Notes under the pieces: model-generated
Database searches by the model: none
The model's input: only the letters and a program-made list of their open reading frames with translations
What the model was told of the DNA's origin: nothing
Program-made: the position numbers and the translations under genes
Part shown: piece after piece, positions 37,718-47,205 of the stretch
Numbering within the stretch: position 1 is the stretch's first letter
How the letters are laid out: every line of letters starts with the position of its first letter
Assembly (NCBI GenBank): GCA_003565155.1
Contig: PXDB01000035.1
Location: 17,452 to 81,451 of the forward strand
DNA: 64,000 bases
From: Nitriliruptoraceae bacterium
Lineage (GTDB): Bacteria > Actinomycetota > Nitriliruptoria > Nitriliruptorales > Nitriliruptoraceae
Reading direction: 5' to 3'

Positions 37718-39550
37718 TCAGTGGCGGTGCAGCCGGGCGCGGAGCCGCCGCCACGCGATCGGGATCGTGCTGGAGGGCTCCAGCACCTCCGCGTCCAGGA
37801 GGGACCGCTCGAACTCGCTCAGCCACAGCAGCAGTCCGCCGACCCGCAGGGCGAGCAGCACGACGCCCAGCACCACGGCGGCCACCACCACCCCACCGGG
37901 GAGCGGCAACAGGGCGGCCGCCACGCCGGCTCCCGGCACCGGCTGTAACGTGGCCGCCACGGCGGCACCCAGCGGCAACGCCAGCGGCAGCATGCCGAAC
38001 AGCGGGGTTGCGAGGCGGGCGGCCAGCGCGACTCCCAGCACCTCAGGCGTGGCACCCAGCGGCATCGCCGCCACCACCTCGGCGAGGTTCTCGGGTTGCC
38101 GGACGCGGTCCGCGACCGTGATCACCGCCGTCACGGCCGCCAGGGGGACGAGCAGCGCCAGCCAGCCCGGCGCCGGCCCGCCCCATCCGACCCACGTCCC
38201 TACGCCGCCGGCCCCGGGCGCCGGACCGCCGGGGGCCGGACCGCCTGCTGCGGAGCCGCCGGGTGCCGCACCGAGCAGCAGGCCTGCCAGCAACACCCCC
38301 GACAGCCCGGTGACGGTGACCAGGACCGTTGCCGCCCGGAGGTGGAGCCGTGCCAGGCGCGCGAAGCCGAAGGGCAGCAGCTCCGCCGCCAGCGGTGCGT
38401 CATGCTCCCGGCGCAGCGGCTCCAGCAGGGGCCCGACCGCGAGCACCAGCACCCCACAGGCCGCCATGATCCGGAAGGCGATCCCGGTCAGCCCCACCCG
38501 GTCGGGCGTCGCGAGGACCAGCCAGGTCGCCAGCGCCCAGCCGAGCCCCGCACGCACCAGTGGCCCCGGCTGCGCACGCAGCCCCACGAGGTGACGCCAG
38601 GTGACGGCGCCGACGCTGCGACGGGGCAGGGGTGGGCTGGACAGGGGGCGGCGGCGGACCCGTGCCGAGGCCAGCTGCGTGACCGCACGCAGGTCGCCCA
38701 TCCGCAGTGAGGCCGCGGCGCCACCGTGCACACCCGCCCGGGCGACGAGCTCCTCGTCGTGGGACCGCCACACCCGGTCGCCCGCCACCACGGCCAGCAC
38801 GCCCGCCGTGGACGCCAGCACGACCAGCAGCGTGGGTGCTGCGAGGGGCACCGTCGCCCCGGCTCCGATGGGCCGCTCGGTCGCGCCGGGCTGGTCCAAG
38901 AGCCCGGCGGCCAGGGACCGGAGGACGGCCTCGGCGGGCACCGCCGGCAGCCACGGCGTGGCGGTCGTGAGCAGCGGCACGCCGAGCGCCAGCGCGAGGA
39001 CCATGCGCACCAGCCCGTGCCGCCGCCCAGTTGCGGGCCAGGACTGCGCGAGCCCTGCGCAGCCGGTCGCCAGCAGGCCGAGGACCGCACCGCAGCCGGG
39101 CAGCAGCCACCACGCGGCCGGACCGACGGTCAGCGCCAGTGAGAGCAGCACCACCCCGGCGAGCGCCAGGGCGGCACCGAGCAGCACCGCCAGCCCGAGG
39201 CTCCACCAGTACCGCGGCAGGAGCAGGCGCCGCCGGTCCAGCGGGGTCGGCAGCAGGAGCGAAGCCTCCGCCTGGGTGACGGGCACCGGACCCGCCCAGC
39301 GGCCGAACCGCACGCCGAGCAGCGCCGCCGCCGGTGCCAGCGCCACCAGGACCGTTCCCAGCCACCGCAGCTGTGCCGGGCTCGGTGGTGGGGTCGGGAT
39401 CGTCAGGATGGCGTGGATCAGCAGCCCGCCGTAGAGGCCACCGAACAGCAGGACCAGGTAGACGGCGTAGAGGACCTCGCCGGTCGTGCGGGTGCGGCGG
39501 GGCGTGGTCTGCAGCAGGTGGGCGACGCTGGCGGGCGCGGTCGCGCTCAC
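37718..39550 (-). CDS. ABC transporter permease-type multi-TM membrane protein
   Basis: Follows an ABC ATPase with a 4-bp GTGA overlap; many TM segments over about 610 aa; GTG at 39550. Confidence 0.8.
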   Translation of the reverse strand: MSATAPASVAHLLQTTPRRTRTTGEVLYAVYLVLLFGGLYGGLLIHAILTIPTPPPSPAQLRWLGTVLVALAPAAALLGVRFGRWAGPVPVTQAEASLLLPTPLDRRRLLLPRYWWSLGLAVLLGAALALAGVVLLSLALTVGPAAWWLLPGCGAVLGLLATGCAGLAQSWPATGRRHGLVRMVLALALGVPLLTTATPWLPAVPAEAVLRSLAAGLLDQPGATERPIGAGATVPLAAPTLLVVLASTAGVLAVVAGDRVWRSHDEELVARAGVHGGAAASLRMGDLRAVTQLASARVRRRPLSSPPLPRRSVGAVTWRHLVGLRAQPGPLVRAGLGWALATWLVLATPDRVGLTGIAFRIMAACGVLVLAVGPLLEPLRREHDAPLAAELLPFGFARLARLHLRAATVLVTVTGLSGVLLAGLLLGAAPGGSAAGGPAPGGPAPGAGGVGTWVGWGGPAPGWLALLVPLAAVTAVITVADRVRQPENLAEVVAAMPLGATPEVLGVALAARLATPLFGMLPLALPLGAAVAATLQPVPGAGVAAALLPLPGGVVVAAVVLGVVLLALRVGGLLLWLSEFERSLLDAEVLEPSSTIPIAWRRLRARLHRH

Positions 39551-40275
39551 CGGTCGAGCCCGAGGCGGCGACCCGCAGGGGTGTCGGCCACCGCCGCGAG
39601 CGCACCGCGTGCGACGACCTCGCCGTACTCGAGCAGCAGCACCTCGTCGAGGAGCGCGTCCAACCCTTCGGGCTGATGGGTCGCGACCAGCACGGTGCCG
39701 CCGTCGCGCCGGTAGGCGTCCACGTCCTCCCACAGCCGGTGCCGGGCCGCCGGGTCGAGCCCTCGGTCCGGTTCGTCCAGCACCAGCAGCCGTGACGGGC
39801 GGATCAGCGCGAGCGCGAGGTCGAGCTTCTGGCGCATCCCCGTGGACAGCTGGGAGGGCACCGCGTCGCGGCGCGGTTCCAGCGCCGCGCGCGTCAGGAG
39901 CGCGTCGACCCGCTCGTGGACCACGGGGTTGCCAGCACGCTCGCCGAGCCCGTGGGCGACCGCCACCAGTTCGAGGTGCTCCGCGACGGTCAGGTCGGGG
40001 TAGAAGGCGCCGGTCGCACCCCCGACCGCGACGGCGTGGCGCGCGTGCGCCCGCCCGGCGTGCGTGCCGAGGTCGTGGCCGTCCACCTCGATGCGGCCGC
40101 TGCTGGGACGCAGCCGTCCGGCGATCAGCTGCAGCAGGGTGGACTTCCCCGAGCCGTTGTGCCCGACCAGGCCGATGCAGGCACCTTCGGCGACCTCGAG
40201 GTCGAGGTGGCGGACGGCCTCCACCGCACCGAAGGCGCGCGACACGGCCGCCAGCCGTACCGCCGGACCCGCCAT
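39547..40275 (-). CDS. ABC transporter ATP-binding protein
   Basis: GHNGSGKSTLLQLIAGRLRPSSG, LSTGMRQKLDLALALIRPSRLLVLDEPDRGLDP. Confidence 0.92.
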   Translation of the reverse strand: MAGPAVRLAAVSRAFGAVEAVRHLDLEVAEGACIGLVGHNGSGKSTLLQLIAGRLRPSSGRIEVDGHDLGTHAGRAHARHAVAVGGATGAFYPDLTVAEHLELVAVAHGLGERAGNPVVHERVDALLTRAALEPRRDAVPSQLSTGMRQKLDLALALIRPSRLLVLDEPDRGLDPAARHRLWEDVDAYRRDGGTVLVATHQPEGLDALLDEVLLLEYGEVVARGALAAVADTPAGRRLGLDR

Positions 40276-40436
40276 CGGTCACCCTCCGCAGCGGCTGGCC
40301 ACGCTAGTGGGGCGCCGACCAGGGGCGCGGGACGGCCCCCACCACCCGGCGTGGCACCAGGGTGGTGGTCGGTCCGGTCAGGGGCGGCGGGGGATGGTCC
40401 ACGCTGCCCGGCGCCGGGCCGACAGGGTGGCCCGGC

Positions 40437-42380
40437 TCAGCCGTCGAACCGCTCGTAGGCCTCCGGGGTGTAGCTCGACCCGGGGTTCCACATCAGCCAC
40501 TCGTTGACGTCGTGGTCGTTGGTGGCGCGGATCTGCTCGGCGATCTGGAAGGGCCGGTCCCAGGCCCGGTAGGCGGTGTCCTCCAGCCATGGGATCACCC
40601 GGGCGTCGGTCCCCTCGATGGCCTCGTCCCACACCTCCAGGGTGGCGCGGATGATGTCGTAGGGCTGGCGGTTGGGCTCCGACACCCCGTACTCGCCCGG
40701 TCCCCAGTGGGACGGGTAGATCATCGGGGCGACGTAGTCGAGGTGCTTGGCCATCTCCGGGATGTCCTGCCCGATCTGCTCGGGCCGGTCCGCGGCGATG
40801 CCGTACACCGAGGCGCCGTGGGTGACCCCGTAGGGCGCGAGGCGCTCATCGGCCAGACGGGTGAACTCGACGATCGCCTCCTCCGGGGTGGTCTCCAGCC
40901 CCGGGACCGTGTACTGGCTCTGGCCCTCGGGACGGCGGATGTAGTCCCACAGGATGTGGTCGACCCCGGCCCTGGCGGCCTCCACGGCGAGGTCGAGGTT
41001 GTAGGCGATCACGTCCTCGTGGGTGTAGTTCGAGAACCCGGCGTAGGAGCCCCGGAAGTAGTCGCTGCCGTCGGCGAGCTGGATCACCATGTCGCGACGG
41101 TCGTTCTCCCAGGCCCACTCGGCGAGGGCGGGGTCCGCGAAGGCCACGATGCGCCCGATGACGGGGACGCCCTCGGCGTGCAGGTCGGCGACGGCCTGCT
41201 CGAGGTCGAGGGGGCCGATGTCGGCACCGATCTCGTTGGCGAGCTCCACCTCGGAGTCGTAGCCGATGTGGCCGCCCTCGTCCTTGAGGTCGAGCTGGAT
41301 CGCGTTGATCCGGCCTTCGTCCAGCATCTCGAGCATCGGCTCCCGCAGTTCGGGGGATGCCCAGGCCCAGAAGGTGGCGTGGACGCCGCGGTACTCGTCG
41401 AGGGTGACCCGCGACGGGACCCGGCCGACGGCCTGGACGTGCTCGGCGGTGTTGCCGGCGCGGTCCACGGCGACGATGGTCAGCTCGTCGATCTCGCCGT
41501 CGAGCGCCACCTCGAAGGCGCCGTCGCCGTCGGCGGTGACGGTGGTGTCGTTGACGCTGACCTCGGCGTCGGGGTCGGTGGTGCCGGCCACGGTCAGCGG
41601 CTCGTCGCCGATCATGGTGGCCGGGGAGGTCAGCGCGAGCGCGGGCGGCTCGGCCTTTACCTCGAACCGCCAGGTGTGGAGGGTGTCGAGCTCGTCGAGG
41701 TCGACCGTGTCGGCTGCGGTGCCGTCGTCGACCGTGTCGGCCTCGTCGTCCGCGGTGCCATCGTCGTGGGCGTCGTCGTCAGCGTCCGCGTCTTCGGTGC
41801 CGTCGGTCGCGTCCTCGCTGTCCGTGCCGTCGGTCGCGTCCTCGCTGTCTGCGTCCTCGCTGTCCGTGTCCGCATCCGCGCCCTCTTCGGCGTCCCCGGT
41901 CTCGGCCGCGTCGTCGCCGTCCCCGGTGTCGGCCGCGTCCTGCTCCTCGCCCGCACCGCCGGTCCAGCCCTCGGGCGCCTCCGCGACGTGCACGGTGTGG
42001 TCGCCGTCCTCGAGGTCGGTCGGGGCGTAGGTGAGCGTCCCGTCCGCCACCTCGGCGTCGGCGGTGACGTCCCGCTCGCCGAGAACGAGCACCAGCGCAG
42101 CCAGGTCCTCCTCGTCGCCCGTCACGGTCAGCGACAGCTCCTCGAGCTCCGCGGCACCGAGCAGGGCGTCCTCACCCGGGCCCTCGAAGCGGAAGCCGCC
42201 GGCCTCCTCGGTGGCCGTCTCCTCCTCCGTCGACGCCGCATCCGACCCCTCGTCGGCATCCTCCGGCGCATCGTTCGAGGTGCAGGCCGCCAGGAAGAGT
42301 GCGGCGCATATCGCCAGGGCGGCGGCGCGGATACCCGCGGTGCGGTGGAGCTGCGGGTAGCGATGGGGGAGTGTGTTCAC
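40437..42380 (-). CDS. Lipoprotein putative glycoside hydrolase (DUF4015-like TIM barrel) with acidic low-complexity linker
   Basis: Lipobox LFLAACTSND; RGVHATFWAWASPELREPMLEMLDEGRINAIQLDLKDEGGHIGYDSEV...VDHILWDYIRRPEGQ...APMIYPSHWGPGEYG; GTG at 42380. Confidence 0.85.
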   Translation of the reverse strand: MNTLPHRYPQLHRTAGIRAAALAICAALFLAACTSNDAPEDADEGSDAASTEEETATEEAGGFRFEGPGEDALLGAAELEELSLTVTGDEEDLAALVLVLGERDVTADAEVADGTLTYAPTDLEDGDHTVHVAEAPEGWTGGAGEEQDAADTGDGDDAAETGDAEEGADADTDSEDADSEDATDGTDSEDATDGTEDADADDDAHDDGTADDEADTVDDGTAADTVDLDELDTLHTWRFEVKAEPPALALTSPATMIGDEPLTVAGTTDPDAEVSVNDTTVTADGDGAFEVALDGEIDELTIVAVDRAGNTAEHVQAVGRVPSRVTLDEYRGVHATFWAWASPELREPMLEMLDEGRINAIQLDLKDEGGHIGYDSEVELANEIGADIGPLDLEQAVADLHAEGVPVIGRIVAFADPALAEWAWENDRRDMVIQLADGSDYFRGSYAGFSNYTHEDVIAYNLDLAVEAARAGVDHILWDYIRRPEGQSQYTVPGLETTPEEAIVEFTRLADERLAPYGVTHGASVYGIAADRPEQIGQDIPEMAKHLDYVAPMIYPSHWGPGEYGVSEPNRQPYDIIRATLEVWDEAIEGTDARVIPWLEDTAYRAWDRPFQIAEQIRATNDHDVNEWLMWNPGSSYTPEAYERFDG

Positions 42381-42615
42381 GTGGTGTCCGGTCCGGGCTC
42401 GCGTAGTGGTCGTTGTCGCGCGCGCGACCGGAGCGCACCCCGCAACGCCGCGCACCGGAGAACGTACCGAGGTGCGGGCGTGATCCTGACCGGAGGCGGC
42501 CACCACCGGTCGGGTGTTCGCGTCGCGCACCGGCGGGCGAGGGCAGCGCGGGCCGTGGCGCCGCTACGGGGCGTCGGGCGGCAACGCCGCCGCGGCCCGA
42601 CGCACGCCGATGCAG

Positions 42616-43119
42616 CTACGAGTCGTCCGGCTCCGGCACATCCATCATCTCGCTGCACACGGGCCAGGCCTGCCAGCCCTGCTCCTCGAGGACCTGCTCG
42701 GCGATCTTGATCTCCTGCACACGGCTGGCCTCACCGGCGTGCGCCGGCATGTCGGACGCGCGGAAGGACTCCCAGGTGTCGGGGTGGAAGTTCAGCCCGC
42801 CCTGGAAGTGGTCGCCGTGATCGAACTCGAGCCCGTAGTCCCACCGCGCACTGCCGGGTTGCGGTACACCTTCGGCATCCCACTCCCCGGACTCGCAGTC
42901 GGCGACGCGGTCCCACACCTCGGGGTCGATCGCGGTGTCCAGCGCGTCGGCGGGATCGGCGGGTGCTGGCGGGGTCGGTGGCAGGCCCGAGGTGGGGGTG
43001 GCGACGGGTGGTGGTGCGTGGGACCACTGCTCGACCGGGTCCGCCGGATGGAGCGGATCGTCGACGACGAGTTCGGGGTCCACCACCGCGACCATGCCGA
43101 GCGCACCCAGACCGAGCAC
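42616..43119 (-). CDS. Transglycosylase-like / Rpf-domain cell-wall protein
   Basis: VWDRVADCESGEWDAEGVPQPGSARWDYGLEFDHGDHFQGGLNFHPDTWESF...QGWQAWPVCS: Rpf-like W-x-x-x-A-x-C-E-S-G pattern; true start may lie upstream. Confidence 0.82.
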   Translation of the reverse strand: MLGLGALGMVAVVDPELVVDDPLHPADPVEQWSHAPPPVATPTSGLPPTPPAPADPADALDTAIDPEVWDRVADCESGEWDAEGVPQPGSARWDYGLEFDHGDHFQGGLNFHPDTWESFRASDMPAHAGEASRVQEIKIAEQVLEEQGWQAWPVCSEMMDVPEPDDS

Positions 43120-43257
43120 CGACCCGAGCAGGGCGAGTCGGCGTTCACGTCGACGGGCGTCGCGGGAGGAGATGGTGCTCCAGGACCGGCTGGCCCATAC
43201 CCAACCGTCCGCCGGGTCGGCTGACCACGTCCTATCGGGCAGGGCCGTGACGTGAGC

Positions 43258-44727
43258 TCACAGCCCGCGTTCGGCTGCCACCTCGCCGTTGTCGACGGCC
43301 TCGACGAGGCGCTGGTGATCTGCCTCGGTCTGGTCGGCGTAGGCGCGGGCGAAGCGGGCCAGCGCTGCGCCCACCTTGTCCGAGCCGCCGAGGTAGCCGG
43401 CGATCATCGACGCACCGCTGGTGCGTGCGTGCCCCTTGGCCAACAGGTAGCCGCAGATGCCGGCGTAGTCACCGAGCGAGCCACCGTCGATGGCATCGAG
43501 CGGCACGGTCCCCTTCATGTTGCGGAACTGCCGCACGTAGAACTGACGTCCCGCGACGGTCGTCCACCCGAGCAGCGGGTCGCTGACGGTCTGTAGCGCC
43601 TGCTGGTACTCCACCACGCGCTGGCCCTGGTGGTCGTGCCACGCCGACTCGCCGTGCACGTACCGAGCGATCACCGAGCGGCGAGCCTGCTTGAGCTGCA
43701 GGAAGACCACATCCTCATCGTCGCTGCCCTCGAGCAGGGCGATGTAGGCCCGGAGCCCGACGCTACCGACGCCGACGACCTTGTGGACGATGTCGACCAG
43801 GGTGTAGCCGCCGAGCACCCGCCGCCAGTGGGGCGACAGGGTGGCGAGGTAGTCGTCGAGTCCCTCGGCGAGCAGCTCGTACTCGTCGTCGTCGACCCGG
43901 GTGATCAGCGGCGGTTCCTCCACGATGCGGCGGCCGTCCGCGGTCTGCTCGGTGAACCGGGGCAGCGCACGGTCGCTGGTGCGTCCGTGCGCCTTGCGGG
44001 CGGCCTTGTCGATCTGCTTGCGCAGCTGCTGCCGGGAAGCGGTCTCGCGCAGGCGGTCGACATCGAAACGGTCGAAGGAGCGGGCCATCAGGGGCTCGTC
44101 GTACAGCTCGCGGATGTGGTCGCGGTAGGTCGCGACGCAGGCGACCACGGCCTCCTCGCACTGGTCCTCGCGTGCGCCGTTCTGTCGCCCGAGCACCCAG
44201 GCGCTGGCGACCAGCCGCCGGAGGTCCCACTCCCAGCCGCCGGGATGCGCCTCGTCGAAGTCGTTGAGGTCGAGGACCAGCTCCCGTTCCGGTGAGGCGT
44301 ACAGCCCGAAGTTGCCGATGTGGGCGTCGCCGCAGATGACCGGGGTGATGCCGGTGGACGGCAGCCGCGCCACGTCCGCGCCCATCACCGTCGCCGATCC
44401 GCGCAGGAACCCGTAGGGCGAGGCGATCATCCGCCCCACGCGGACGGGGACCAGCCACTCGATGCGGCCCTCGTGGTTCTCCCTGAGCTGCTCGACCGGA
44501 TCGCGGCGGGTCGCGGGCGGATCCCAGTTGCCGAGGCTGGAGCGCGGCACCTGCTTGCGCAGGCTGCGGCCGAGGGCGAAGCGCTGTGCCCGCGGGATCG
44601 GCCGGCTGCGCAGCGAGGTGTAGGGGGCGCTGTCCGCGGCGGCGAGGACCACATGACCGTTGCCGCCGTTGCCGGTGTTGCCGTTGCCGCCGTTGCCGGT
44701 GGTCGTGCTCGGGCTGGGCTCGTTCAT
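43258..44727 (-). CDS. DUF2252 domain protein
   Basis: PYGFLRGSATVMGADVARLPSTGITPVICGDAHIGNFGLYASPERELVLDLNDFDEAHPGGWEWDLRRLVAS. Confidence 0.9.
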   Translation of the reverse strand: MNEPSPSTTTGNGGNGNTGNGGNGHVVLAAADSAPYTSLRSRPIPRAQRFALGRSLRKQVPRSSLGNWDPPATRRDPVEQLRENHEGRIEWLVPVRVGRMIASPYGFLRGSATVMGADVARLPSTGITPVICGDAHIGNFGLYASPERELVLDLNDFDEAHPGGWEWDLRRLVASAWVLGRQNGAREDQCEEAVVACVATYRDHIRELYDEPLMARSFDRFDVDRLRETASRQQLRKQIDKAARKAHGRTSDRALPRFTEQTADGRRIVEEPPLITRVDDDEYELLAEGLDDYLATLSPHWRRVLGGYTLVDIVHKVVGVGSVGLRAYIALLEGSDDEDVVFLQLKQARRSVIARYVHGESAWHDHQGQRVVEYQQALQTVSDPLLGWTTVAGRQFYVRQFRNMKGTVPLDAIDGGSLGDYAGICGYLLAKGHARTSGASMIAGYLGGSDKVGAALARFARAYADQTEADHQRLVEAVDNGEVAAERGL

Positions 44728-44912
44728 CCCGCGTACCTCGTCGCTGGGTCATCCGGCCCGGGTGGGCCGACGGACGCGTCCCGGACCCTACCGGTCGGCC
44801 TTCGGCGGGCCGAGGTGGTCGGGAGGCGGCGGCGTTGCTGCGTGGCTGGTCCCGCCGCGGGTGGCTCCTCTGCGCCTGGCTCCTCGACGGGTTGCCCCGC
44901 CGCGGGCAGGAG

Positions 44913-44957
44913 GGTTTGCAGCGAAGTGACCTCAAGGCGGTCGTTCGGCTGCGAACC
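44913..44957. repeat. Imperfect inverted-repeat element, copy 1
   Basis: GGTTTGCAGCGAAGTGACCtcaaggcGGTCGTTCGGCTGCGAACC; half-sites GTTTGCAGCGAAGTGACC (+) and GTTCGCAGCCGAACGACC (-). Confidence 0.8.
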
Positions 44958-45097
44958 TTCGGCCGGGAGCCGGCGGCGGGACGGCGCGGGCGGATCCCTT
45001 CGGTGGTCAACGCCGCGGGCCGAGAGTTGGCGGCGACCATCTCCGCAGGTAGCTACGCGGGCGCACGGCACCGCGGAACCACCTGCCCCAGGGCGAG

Positions 45098-45141
45098 GGT
45101 TTGCAGCCAAGTGACCTCCTGCAGGTCGGTCCCCTGCGAAC
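45098..45141. repeat. Imperfect inverted-repeat element, copy 2
   Basis: GGTTTGCAGCCAAGTGACCtcctgcaGGTCGGTCCCCTGCGAAC; half-sites GTTTGCAGCCAAGTGACC (+) and GTTCGCAGGGGACCGACC (-). Confidence 0.8.
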
Positions 45142-45183
45142 TGTCGGTCGGTGCGGGTGCGGGGCACAGCAGACTGCACCACG

Positions 45184-45434
45184 CCGGCCGCGCCCCGCAA
45201 CCGTGCCCTGCCGGCCGCGCCCCACGAACCGTGCCCTGCCGGCCGCGCCCCACGAACCGTGCCCTGCCGGCCGCGCCCCGCGAACCGCGCCCTGCCGGCC
45301 GCGCCCCGCGAACCGTGCTCTGCCGGCCGCGCCCCGCCAACCGTGCTCTGCCGGCCGCGCCCCGCCAACCGTGCCGTGCGGGCCGCTCCCCGCCAACCGT
45401 GCCCTGCGGGCCGCGCCCCGCCGGCCGGTTACCG
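45184..45434. repeat. 28-bp tandem repeat, about 8 copies plus a degenerate ninth
   Basis: Unit ccggccgcgccccgccaaccgtgccctg; first copy 27 bp, then 28-bp period through 45406, degenerate copy to 45434. Confidence 0.95.
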
Positions 45435-45442
45435 TCTGCGGG

Positions 45443-46123
45443 ATGAGGCCCGCCCTGTTCCTGTCGATCGCCGCCCTGGCGTGGAGCGTCGTGGGGAACG
45501 TCGTGCTCGGGGACGCGTCCTACCTCCCACGCAACCTGGCGCTCACCGCGCTCTTGCTCGTCGGTGCGCGGTGGGCAGGGTGGGGGTGGGATGAGCTCGG
45601 TCTGGCCCCGGCTCGGCATCGCCGAGGTGTCGCGACGGGCCTGGCGGCTGTTGCCGTGGTCGCTGCCGCGCTCTTGGCAGGTGTCCTGCTCGCGGACCGC
45701 ATCCCCCTGGTCGCGGTCCTGCTGGCCGACGAGCGTGCCGCCGTGGCCGGTGAACAGCTGCTGTACGAGACGGTGCTGCGCATCCCCCTCGGCACAGCCG
45801 TCTTCGAGGAGGTGCTCTTCCGCGGTGTGCTCCTGGCGGCGTTCGCCCGCGCGTGGCGTGGTGCCGACGCGCGAGCGGCGATCAGCACGAGCGTGGTGTT
45901 CGGTCTGTGGCACGTCGCCGCCACCGCGGTGGCGCTGCAGATCAACGGCGTCGCGCTCACTTCCGCCACAGCCCTGCTCGCCATCACGGGCGCCGTGGCG
46001 GTCACCACCGTCGCTGGTCTGGTGTTCGCCTGGCTGCGGCGCTTCAGCGGCTCCCTGGTGGCGCCGATCCTGGCGCACATCGCCACCAACGTCGGCGGGC
46101 TGCTGGCGGCTGCGGCCACCTGA
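45443..46123 (+). CDS. CPBP family intramembrane glutamic endopeptidase
   Basis: AVFEEVLFRGVLLAAF (EExxxR), SVVFGLWH, APILAHIATN; ATG at 45443 just after the tandem array. Confidence 0.9.
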   Translation: MRPALFLSIAALAWSVVGNVVLGDASYLPRNLALTALLLVGARWAGWGWDELGLAPARHRRGVATGLAAVAVVAAALLAGVLLADRIPLVAVLLADERAAVAGEQLLYETVLRIPLGTAVFEEVLFRGVLLAAFARAWRGADARAAISTSVVFGLWHVAATAVALQINGVALTSATALLAITGAVAVTTVAGLVFAWLRRFSGSLVAPILAHIATNVGGLLAAAAT

Positions 46124-46240
46124 TACCTCGGCGCAGCGGTCGCAGCGGTGCGTCGGGTCACGGGCGTGGACCGCCGACCCATCGAGTCCGTCGGGTTGCT
46201 GCGCCGGCCCGATGCTGCGAACGGGCACGTCGTCGGCGTT

Positions 46241-46276
46241 CCGGTGGCTGGGCGCTGCGCAGCGCCCAGCCACCGG
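46241..46276. other. 36-bp perfect palindrome without loop
   Basis: CCGGTGGCTGGGCGCTGC|GCAGCGCCCAGCCACCGG. Confidence 0.95.
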
Positions 46277-46793
46277 TGATCGGATCCCAGCCTGCTACGG
46301 CTGCGACGTCCGCGTCCGTCAGGGCGGGCTCAGATCCTTGCGGCTGGTGGGCGGTGTGGAGGCTGGCAGCCGACGGCGCCCGCCCGGCGAACACCCCGCT
46401 GGTCAACGTCCTGGCCAGGGTGACGGCCGCGGCTGGCAGCTTCTGCGGCCGGTCCCGCAACGGCGTGTCCCGGGGTTGCGCCACGTCGACCATCCAGCAG
46501 CAGCCTCGCCGCGATGGCCATGACCTGCAGCATGCTGAGGGCGGCGACCACCTCACAGCGCGGCAGGCGCTCGTCCCCGCCCCGTCCGGCGGGGACGCCC
46601 AACCGGCTACGTTCACCGGGTGGTGGGCGGCAGGAAGACCTACAACGGCTACGACGGCGACCCCCATGTCGACCCCGGACGATGCCCTCCGTGCGGCGAT
46701 CGGCCTGTCGTGCGGGGAGACCTGGTGCGGTAGCCCGCACCGACCACAGACACGTGGATCGCGGTGAGTGAGCCCGGCCGGCGTTCTCCCGGG

Positions 46794-46822
46794 GAACCGC
46801 GGACCGTGGGCGCCCGCGGTTC
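46794..46822. other. 9-bp stem hairpin
   Basis: GAACCGCGG-accgtgggcgc-CCGCGGTTC. Confidence 0.75.
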
Positions 46823-47205
46823 GTTGACCGGTAGCGCCGCCTCCGCTGGTCGGAGAACGGCGGACACCTGACGACCCGCACATGCGCCAGCGGCGGTGCG
46901 GGGCAGCGGTCGCGACCTGTACCGGCGGATCGGCACCAGATGATGGGCACTCGTCCTATCGCATGACACGCCGCGGTCGACAGGGTGCTGGGCGGGGCAA
47001 GTGACCGACCACCCGCGGGGGCTGCCGCAGCAGCTGCCCGCTCCTGCGCAGGTGACACGGTCGCACGAGCCCCGACCGTCGGAGGCACAGAGGGAATGGT
47101 CCGCCAGCCTGATCACCAGAAGGGCTGCCACGCCCCCGGGGCCGCGGCTCGGCGTTGCGTTGGCCGGGCGCCGGACTGCTGGAGGGTGGAACCGGTGAGC
47201 GGATC

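Noticed and set aside
45184-45434. Possible CRISPR array
   Set aside because: The 28-bp units are contiguous with no unique spacers, and no cas genes are nearby; it is a tandem repeat.
46158-46883. 241-aa minus-strand ORF as a real gene
   Set aside because: Only part of it looks protein-like and continuity switches frame; reported only as a possible pseudogene.
47000-47205. c-di-GMP riboswitch upstream of the EAL gene
   Set aside because: I could not find a GEMM-like core (GGCAAACC...GGGACGCAAAGCC) by eye.
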